64,000 nucleotides of DNA from Branchiostoma lanceolatum (taxonomy: Eukaryota > Chordata > Leptocardii > Amphioxiformes > Branchiostomatidae), in assembly GCF_035083965.1 (NCBI RefSeq), contig NC_089740.1:10724596-10788595 (forward strand). The letters run 5' to 3'. Positions within the stretch are counted from its first letter, which is position 1; each line of letters starts with the position of its first letter. Below are positions 33,301-43,684 of the stretch, piece after piece. Under the pieces are notes generated by a model. It made no database searches. It saw only the letters and a program-made list of their open reading frames with translations, and was not told where the DNA came from. The position numbers were made by a program, and so were the translations under genes.

Positions 33301-36300
33301 TAAGCAAACTTTTTTTCCATTGGTCAAGAAAAAGCAACAACATTACAATATATTACTTTACAACATCAGCACGGCAAGTATACACTCTGGGCCTTTTTTG
33401 TGTTTTGTACGTGTCTGTAAAAACGAAGTCCACAATAACGATCACATTATCTGTCAGTAACTGTCCATTCCAGAGGTGTTCCCGCGGTGGTTGACTTCGC
33501 AGCCATGCGGGACGCGGTGAAGCGACTCGGAGGGGACCCGTCCAAAATCAACCCCGTCTGCCCAGCTGACTTAGTCATAGACCATTCTGTTCAAGTCGAT
33601 GTTTCTAGGAGGTAAGATGCCGCCTTAGTTTTTGTTGATTTATAATTGATTGATCAGTTGATTGATTGATTGATTAAGTGGTAGCTGTAAAAGATACAGA
33701 GGATAACATGATGTAGTAATGCTATGTAGATGATGAAATATAGTATATACAATTTGTCATATTATTATTCATTGGCTTGGCTTCGCTAATTTTATTATTA
33801 CACTCAGCTTAAACAACAAGTAGTAGAGTTGTTTTTGGCTTCACCTCAGGGGTGGGGCTGATAATATTGAGGATCACTGGATTGATGGAGTTTTAACTTC
33901 CATGTTTTACTGTATTTTACAAACTTAGTGGTGGAGGTCAAAACATAATCTATCCCTTGCCCCCCCCCCCCCCTTCATTTTAATTACATATGCCTATTGA
34001 TATACATAAAATCTTTCCCCTTTTATTAAGAGCCATGATTACCCTTCTTGTCGGATATGTTGCCAGCCCAATGTGAACTTTTTGAATAGAAATGTTATGT
34101 TTATTTTTGGCTTGTATACAGTCCCAAAATTTGATTATACTACATTCACAGAGTGAATGTTTACATGCTAAAAATTCATTGAAATCTTTTGGACAGTTTG
34201 CACCTAAACGGCTCCTCACACGTCTACCTTTGGTAGCACTCCAAAAAAGAAAAATATACTTGAACACTATTCTTAGAGTACTTGCCAACAAGATTCAGTA
34301 GTTTAACCTTTAGCACTCTGAAGCAGCTGTTTTGCACCTTATTCCCTATTGGTTGCTGAGTTAGGCAACATGGAGAAGGTTAAAACAAGTACATGTTTCC
34401 TACTGGAGAAGCCCAGATATTCGCATCTAGCTAAGTACTGTATACTCACTTTGTCTCCTTACAGCACAAGTATAGTAAGAAATACACCAAACCCTGGAGG
34501 AGGGCTTAGGCCAGGACAAACTGCATCACGTGCAAATGCTGCAGTACCAGCCAAAACCTGTGGGGGTGCTGCTAAGGGGTGCAATATCTGTCTCAACACG
34601 GGCCTGCCAAAACTAGAAGAAATTTGTCCTTTTCACCAACAGCCTACGGATTGGTACTTTTTGATATTTTTTCTCTGCACATTTCGTTTTACGACTTCAA
34701 GGCTTGAGCAGGGACTAGGAAGGATGCAGATCTTGGAAATGTCCAAACTTGTCTTCTTCTGTTCCATTCATGAAAATCATCTATAAATCATTTTTGTTAA
34801 TTGAAAATTGAAAATCTGTGATTGCTATAGTGTTGAGACAGAAATTGGCCCTTCTGTCATTAAACATTTTTGATCCTTCCTAGCACTCTGCTATTTTGCT
34901 AGGCAGCTTCCAGCTTTTTACTTAGCATTGCTAGGCAGGCCAGTTTTCACCCAACAATTGAAATCCTTCCTAGCACTCCATTTTGCTTAGCAGCTTCCAG
35001 CTTAGCATTGCTAGATAGCTAGCTTCTTTTTCCATTTTGGGTACCTTGCAAACTGACAAAAAGTTCATTCAAATATTCCCCTTATTTATTTTCACAAAAG
35101 AAATGGAAAAACTTTTCCATATGATTCAATATATGCACAGCTTGGTGGCTTCCATATCCCTCCCCTCTCCATACTAACATTAAGTCAATCATTTTTCAAT
35201 AACCAAAAACCCTTTGTTTCACAGTTTAGATGCTACATTGCCACTTGCAGTATGCGCTACTGTATTTGTAGCTATGTCTGTGAATTATAATCAGACAGGC
35301 ACATTTTTTTGAAAGCTACACAAACTTTGGTTACAGAATGACATTTGAATACATATCAAAGATGAAAAGAAGAATATTGTAAAATATGTCCCTTGCAAAA
35401 GGATTAATTCTTTTACACCTGCAAAAGATTTGGTGTCTTTGATTTAAAGAATGTCCTTCATAAACTCTAGTTTGTGTGGTTAACCAAAGGAACGTTATGG
35501 ACTTCACTCTGTAGGGACTGGTGACTCAAATGTATGTTTTCTTGCCTTCCCTTCTACCAGCCAAGATGCTCTTCAACAGAACCAGAAGCTGGAGTTTCAG
35601 AGGAACCAGGAGCGCTTCCAGTTTCTTAAGGTTGGCTTCTTTTCTTCCTAGAGAAAAACAGAAAAACCGACAAGAAGATGCAGAAAAGTCTAGGTTAAGT
35701 TGCAAAAAAATACTGCATATTTACTTCTCCTATGCCATCTACCATTTTTGTAATACACAAGCTTTACAGAAGTTTTAAGGTTTTCTCAAGCCATGTTGTC
35801 TAAACAATCCTAATAATTCAAATTTTGTAGCAATAGACTGGTTTCAACTGTCCATCACAATTAGCAGTTCAACCAATGAGAGAGTGACTGCATGCCGTCA
35901 AATAGTTGCATTGTCATGTTTACATTTTGACGGAGGTAGACGTGGCTATGGGATTGATCTATACAACTATTCCTGGAATTTACTTCTGTATAACTTCAAA
36001 TTCATGCTTTATACCACAACAGTGGGGTGCCAAGGCGCTGCGGAACATGCTGATAGTTCCGCCGGGATCTGGTATCGTGCACCAGGTCAACCTGGAATAC
36101 CTGGGAAGGGTCGTCTTCAACACCGACGGTACCCTGTACCCAGATAGCCTGGTGGGCACGGACTCCCATACCACCATGATCAATGGGCTTGGCATCCTGG
36201 GATGGGGTGAGTATTGGTGCATCTGGGAACAAGGTTCTGGAAGAAAACAATCAAGATTTTTCAGAGATACATGTATAGTTTTATTTGTTTCGTATAATTG

Positions 36301-39300
36301 ATAAAGTGCCTTTAGGCGTAACACACCAGTGTAGTACAGTACATGTAGGTATAACCTTGGTAAGAACATACTGTAAGGTTTGATCCACTCACACCGGGAT
36401 GGACCCCTACTCTTTTTGTTAAGTGTGGTGGGATCTTTAAGTTTAACATTGATGATCGAGTTTTACCTCTCATCAAATACAAGACCTGGCTTTACGTCCC
36501 ATCTAAGGGACGACCCTAACCAAAGCTGGTACTCATTTTCACATGAGTTGAGTGAGAAAATAGGTTTTAAGTGCCTCTCCCAAGGGCACAACATCAGGGC
36601 CTGCTTGGGATTCAAACCCAGATCCTTTTGATTCCAAGTCAAGAACCCTAATCATAAGACCACTTTGCCACCTCATTAAAAAACATTTTAAAATAAGACA
36701 GCAGTTACTTTGGATTCTTCCAAATGGAATCATACTGAATGACAAAAGCTCATTTGAAAGAAAAGTTATGTTGATTTGACCCACTTGTACAATGTATGTA
36801 TTTACACATGTATCCCATCAACAGACTAGTACAGTGGTACACATGTAAAGGTGAAGTAGTAAAGTGTTTGCTTTTTAACACATTAGGTGTTGGAGGGATC
36901 GAGGCAGAGGCTGTGATGTTGGGACAGGCCATTTCCATGGTGCTACCACAGGTGGTGGGTTACAGGATAACTGGACAGCTGAATCAACTGGTCACTTCCA
37001 CCGACGTAGTACTGACCATTACCAAGGTAATGTCATCATGTTTTCCTACCCTCTTTTAATGTATTGTTCTAAAATGCTTTTTTTATATACAAATGCTGTC
37101 CCTATTGTAGCCAAAATTTGAGTGACATAAAAAAACTTGACTTTGCCTAGGAAAGAGAGTGAAAACAGCTTTCCAAATTTTTACTAATCTGGAAAATGTG
37201 AAGATGCCATAGCTTAACTTAAAGTCATATTAGCAAACCCAAATACCCTACAATATGAGTCGTATGGCTGATAAGTGATATACATGTAAAGACAGGTGAA
37301 TTAACCTTTAGCACACTGAAGTAGCCATTTAAGACTCAATTCCCTATCGGTTACAGAGTTAGGCAGCAGGGAGAAGGTTAATAAGTCTTTTATAATCTTC
37401 TTCTTCGCAGCATTTACGTCAGGTCGGAGTTGTGGGAAAGTTTGTTGAGTTTTTCGGGCCGGGGGTTTCGCAGCTGTCCATCGCAGACCGTGCCACCATC
37501 TCCAACATGTGTCCCGAATACGGTGCTACTGTCGGCTACTTCCCAGTGGACGACATGTCCATGGTCTACCTGAAACAGACAAGTAAGTAGTCATTATAAA
37601 AGTATGTGTATTAGGTACGTTTGTGAATATCAGTTATCCAGAAAATTGAAGAATTACAATATGAAAATATCCGACATCTTTCATCAGTAGTTGAGAAATC
37701 AATTTTCAAATCTATTTTATATTTTCGAAATTTTCTATCAGTGATGAAAGACTTTGGGTGGACATCTGAAACATCTGATATTTTCGTATTGTGATCCAGT
37801 GGTATAGATTGAATTGAAATTTTATTCTATGTGTATTAGAGTAGGTACATTGTACAGTCCAGCCTGTACTAATGGCCATCTTTGCATAAGGACCACTTGG
37901 CTATTGTGCCCATGTTTTGGTTATTTTTACTATTGACCCAAGTAGTGAAAACCCTGTCTAGTGAGACCATTTTCTTCAAGTTCCTTGAGTAGACTTTTAG
38001 TTATGGGAGGTGTTGAGCCACTAGGGACTTAAGAATTTTAATATTTCATATCATCTTTCATAAGATCGTGACGAGAAGAAGCTCGAGTACATTGAGGCCT
38101 ACCTGAAGGCATGTAAGATGTACAGAGACTTCAACAATGCAGACCAGGATCCTACCTTTAGCCAGGTAAGACCTTATCTCTTTTACTTCTTTCTAATGTT
38201 GAAATTAAGAAATTGAAGATTTCCTTCAAATTGAAGTTGTTGTTTTCGCAATAGAAGTTGATCATGTCGATGGGTTTGTTTGTCAAGAACATTTCTTAGA
38301 CTTGTAAGTTTAGTTTTCTATTAACGCTTTGCTTGGGACCACATCACAGGATAATTTATGCCTTGCAGTTGCAATACCTTTTGGTTCTGCCAGGTAGCAT
38401 TGTTGCTCTATACCAGTGAAAAGTGCCCTACAAGTTGTGGTAGATTCTCCTTGTATCATACACGTAAATGGCAGAAATGCAGACATATTCTTTCCAGTGC
38501 TAAATATATTTTATAAGATGATACTTTTTTTGATAGGTGGCCAATCTTGATATTATACCTTCGCATTTTTTCAGATAGTAGAGCTGGATCTCTCCACGGT
38601 CGTGCCGTCCGTGAGCGGGCCCAAACGCCCGCACGACCGCGTTCCCGTCTCCGACATGAAACACGACTTCCAACAGTGCCTCGACAATAAGGTCAGCTTC
38701 AAGGGTTTCGCCATTCCCAAGGAGAAACAGTCCGGTGCGATTCCCTTCACGTACGACGATAAGGAGTACGCGCTGAACCATGGCAGCGTGGTCATCGCAG
38801 CGATCACCAGCTGTACCAACACCAGTAACCCCTCCGTCATGTTGGGCGCTGGTAAGTGGAATTTGTAAATGTCTCTCTGTATATAACCATTGTTGTTTCA
38901 AGATCTTTCAACTTTCATCTTATACATGACTGTATGAAGACATAAGGTTAAAAGTGTTCATTGTCTTTCTTATAGCTTTAGAATCCTTCTTACGTCATTG
39001 GAACTAAAAACCAACACAGTTTGTTTTGATTACTTGGTTTTGTAGTTTGGGACACCTTCTAGAAGTCATGAAGTTAACTGCAGTTTTGATAAAACCTGCT
39101 GTAAACAATGTAATTGATGAAAATAAGCATTTAACTTCAAAGCTCAAAACAATTGTCATAAAGTGAACAAAATGTAATTTACAGTGTGTTCATTGACGTC
39201 TGAAATTGTTGCAAAACAGTTATGAATCGTCTGTTCTGTTTTGTTGCAGGACTTCTTGCCAAGAAGGCGGTAGAGGCTGGTCTGACAGTGAAACCGTACA

Positions 39301-42300
39301 TCAAAACCAGCCTGTCCCCCGGTAGTGGGGTTGTTACCTACTACCTACAGGAGAGTGGGGTCACTCCGTACCTCAAACAACTAGGGTGAGTAGTTCATAT
39401 ACTCTCTGTTTAGGGGTGTATACCGGTTCGCTGGACCTGATTCGGACCTTTATAATATCCAAGAACCGAGTCCAAAAAAACTGAAAGCCAAAAACCTGAG
39501 TCCAAAAAACCTGAACAAAGTACAAAAATATTTTTTATTTTGTTTGATAAAAAGTGTTTTTAGTCTCCCCTCTGACAGAAAAGGCATTTGAAATAACTAG
39601 CGTAACATTCAAATATCAAACACTGGTTTGTCTTGAAAGTCTTCTCACCAAGAAACTTTTATAGTCGTGCGTGTAAGTATTAATGCTCCATGCTTAATAT
39701 TAGTCTAATAAAAGAAAACAGGATCAGGTTCAGGTTTGGACCTGAACCTAAATCTCTGGACCTAAACTTGGACTTGGGCCTTATTAAGCTGAACCGGTTT
39801 CCACCCCTATCTCTGTTGTATGTTATACAGTCAAACCTGTACTAGTGACCACTTCTGGAATACCTGGCCAATGTGACCACTTTTTGGTGGAACCTTAGGT
39901 TATTTTTCCATTGCATGACACAAACATTAAAAGTTCTGTCTGTAGTGACCACCTGTCTACATGTACTATGACCATTTTCTTTAAAAAAAAAAAAAAGTTC
40001 CTTGAGTTGTCACTATAAACAGGTTTGACAATGGCCAAGACCTCACAGTTTTTTTATGGTATGTTACTCCTGGTTGTTTATTAATTACCAGTTCTGTAAA
40101 TCCGATTTAGAAGTTACTGGCATTTAGAAGTAACTGTACATTTACATACTGTCCTGTGTGTTTTACTAGTTCCTTTATTTATTTGTAGTTGTATCTCATG
40201 ACTGATAAACCAACTTGAAAAATTAACCGAAGCATAACTTGACGTTTTAGGGTGTTATATTTGCTTCTGGTGGTTGAACAGTTAATGCTTTGCTTGTAAT
40301 CACATCACAAGATACCGTAGCTTATGCCCTGCAGGTGCAATACCTTTAGGTTCTGCTTGATGGCGTTGCAGAATTTACTGACATGTTGTTTTGTGTGTTC
40401 TTCAGGTTTGACATTGTAGGCTATGGCTGTATGACTTGTATAGGGAACAGCGGGCCTCTTCCTGAGCCAGTGGCTGAGGCAGTCGAAAAGGTGAAGATCA
40501 TTTCTAAAAATAGAAATATTTAAAAATTATGCCAAACAACCCAATGAAGATCTATTGACCCACGTAGTGATTGTTTGTACATGTATATCGTATGTAGAAA
40601 AAGCTACCATACATTAATTTCCGTGAAGTTACAAAAATATCATAAGTGATATTCATAACAGTAGTGGATTTTTTTTATAAGAATACATGACAGGCATTCC
40701 ATTGCTGAGAAAAATCCACAAGCGTTTCCCTTATTTGAAAATCAAACATGAAGCAGACAAATGGAAAAACTGCCATGATTTAACAGTGGTTAGTATTAAG
40801 AGTCTTAAGATTGTTGTAAAAACGTCTGCAATGTGTTATGTGTTGTAAATGTGTACTGAAGTCCCTCCTTGACATTGCCGTTGTAGGGAGACTTGGTAGC
40901 AGTCGGCGTCCTTTCAGGAAACCGTAACTTCGAGGGGCGTATCCACCCCCTCACACGTGCCAACTACCTGGCCTCTCCGCCACTCGTCATCGCGTACGCT
41001 ATCGCCGGGACGGTCAGCATCGATTTTGAGACCGAACCACTTGGTACGGAATTTTGACATACTTTTGCTCCATGATTTTTTTCTAGTCTCTTTTTTGTTG
41101 AATAGATTCCTTGCTGTGTTTGAAATGGATTTGGGTTTAGCTAAAGCATATTTAATGTCCCTAAAAAAAAGATTAATGCAATTTTATGACACAAATATTT
41201 GGACTGTAATTCCAAATCATAATGTACCTTTAAAATACTGTATATAGATAATCTCGCCTTGTAATAACATTTTTGTAATTAACATTATACTGCCTCGTAA
41301 TGTTAATTGGAGTATTCCAGTACACCAAATATGACAGTTTTCCAAGAAATGAAAGGAAAATACAACTGCAATTGAGGAAGCTACTTTGTATACGAGAAGA
41401 ATATATAACCCTCAACACACTATTACTACCTCCACTTACTAAAGTCATGGTTAAACACTGAAAACTTAGACTACTAAGGGTTAACCACATCAATGTTTTC
41501 AACAGGCAAGACAGCTGAAGGCAAAGAGATTTTCCTACGTGACGTCTGGCCGACCCGTGCCGAAATCCAGGAGGTTGAGCGAAAGAATGTTGTACCAGCC
41601 ATGTTCAAGGACGTGTACGCTAGGATACAGGTCAGTGTCTACGCCCTAACGTCAGGCCGTGCTAATTCAATTTGTCGGTTCTCATATTTGAAAAATGATG
41701 CTGAACCAGAAGATCAACATGAGTTGGAGGGTACTTTTACCATTGTATTTTGGCACAGACAGTTTGATGTAGTCAGAGTCAAGGTTTCCCCTCGCTGTCT
41801 GTTATACTCTGGTTGAAAATTTGCTAAGAAAACTTTGAGAAATGAAAAAAAAATGAATGTATTTTTTTAAAACCTTCAAGTCAAAGGTCGTACTGTAAAT
41901 CTTGAAATGTTTGCGGTGGTTTTATTTTGGCGGTGCACCGGAGACCTCTTACTGCGAAATTGTAAGACAGCGAATATGTGTTTTGTAATTCTAATATGTG
42001 TTTTGAAATTATATAGCTACTTAAAGTAATTGAAGAATAAGACTAGTTTTTAACCACTGTACACTACAATAGGAACAATGGGAAAAACTTTGAATTTTAA
42101 CTTTGTGACTTAAGGATGGAAATGAGGCCTGGAACAACCTTGAAGCTTCGGACGCCCAGCTCTATCCCTGGGACCCCAAGTCAACCTACATCAAGTCTCC
42201 CCCCTTCTTCGAAGAGATGGTATGTCCTTCATTTGCATATATGCAACTTAAATCATCTGTGTCTGTCCTCAAATGTCTAGTGTTAACGCACTTGTTCTAA

Positions 42301-43649
42301 TTGACAGCGGTGTTATTGAATTGTACAACTATGCTTAGCCATAACTTCTTGCATTGCTTGATGATACAACATGGCTAAGATGTGGCCAGATAAGATGATT
42401 TGAGATAAAGATACAGGTAGGATAAAGATTTGATCAATTTCAGTTACAATTTTTTTAACTGTATAGTGTTTACACTGATACTACTTGACAACAGTGTAAT
42501 TAAACTGTATAATTGTGCTTAAGCCATAACTTCTACATGTACCATTCTATAACATATTTGCCAAGTTGTGGCTAGAAGACTTAAAAAAACTTCATTTTCT
42601 TCGACAGACCTCGGAGATTCCTTCGCTCCAGCCAATCACCGATGCCTTTGCGCTGCTGAACCTCGGGGATTCGGTCACGACGGACCACATCTCGCCCGCC
42701 GGCAGTATCGCTCGGAACAGTCCCGCCGCTCGCTACCTGGCCAGCAAGGGGTAGGTCTTTAGGAGCTTCTGTTTTTTTTTCTTCCAATCACGGAAGCTGG
42801 CCACAGTCAAACCTGTTCAAGTTACCACCTCTACATAAGCACCACCTAGCTTTGATCATTTTCCCCATTGACACAAGCATTAAGAATCCTGTCTATAGTG
42901 ACCACCTGTCTACTCTAGTTATTTTCTTCAAGTCCATTGAGTGGTTACTAAAGACAAATTTCTAGCTTTCTTGATATGTAGACGAAATCATTTCCAAAAT
43001 GTTGAAGTTCCATATCATTTCCCTAGTTGAGAAATTTTACTACATGCAGTAAACAGTGTCATGTAACGTTCAAAATGGAAAGGGAATATTCTACATTCGC
43101 TAGCAAATGATTGTCCTATACTGACTATGACCAGCTACAAAGTATAACTTGAATCAAAGTAAACTTAGATCAAATGCGAAATATTTTTTCTAGGCTGACT
43201 CCACGCGACTTCAACTCGTACGGCAGTCGTCGTGGCAACGACGCCGTCATGGCGAGGGGGACGTTCGCCAACATCCGCCTGCTCAACAAGTTCATTGGCA
43301 AGGCTTCTCCAAAAACCTGCCATGTCCCCTCTGGAGATACAGTAAGTACATCGTACATGGCTGTTCAAAGTATTCTCCATGTCCCTCTGGGGATACGGTA
43401 ATAGCATGGCTGTTTAAAGTATTCTCCATGTCCTCTGGGGATACAGTAAGTGCATGGCTGTTCAAAGTATTCTCTACAGTTCCGTACAGTAGGCACAAGC
43501 TGAGTAAGACTACATTGTAAGGTTTGATCTACTCATGCCGGGATGGACCCCTACTTTTTTTGGTAAGTGTGGTGGGTTGACAACTAAGGCCTGCTAGGGA
43601 TTTAAACCCAGAACCTTAAGTCAACAACTCTAACCACAAGACAACCTTG

Positions 43650-43684
<35 letters not shown>

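Noticed and set aside
33980..34291. 103-codon minus-strand frame in ACO1 intron 4
   Set aside because: No family resemblance and no matching splice sites; AT-rich intron sequence.
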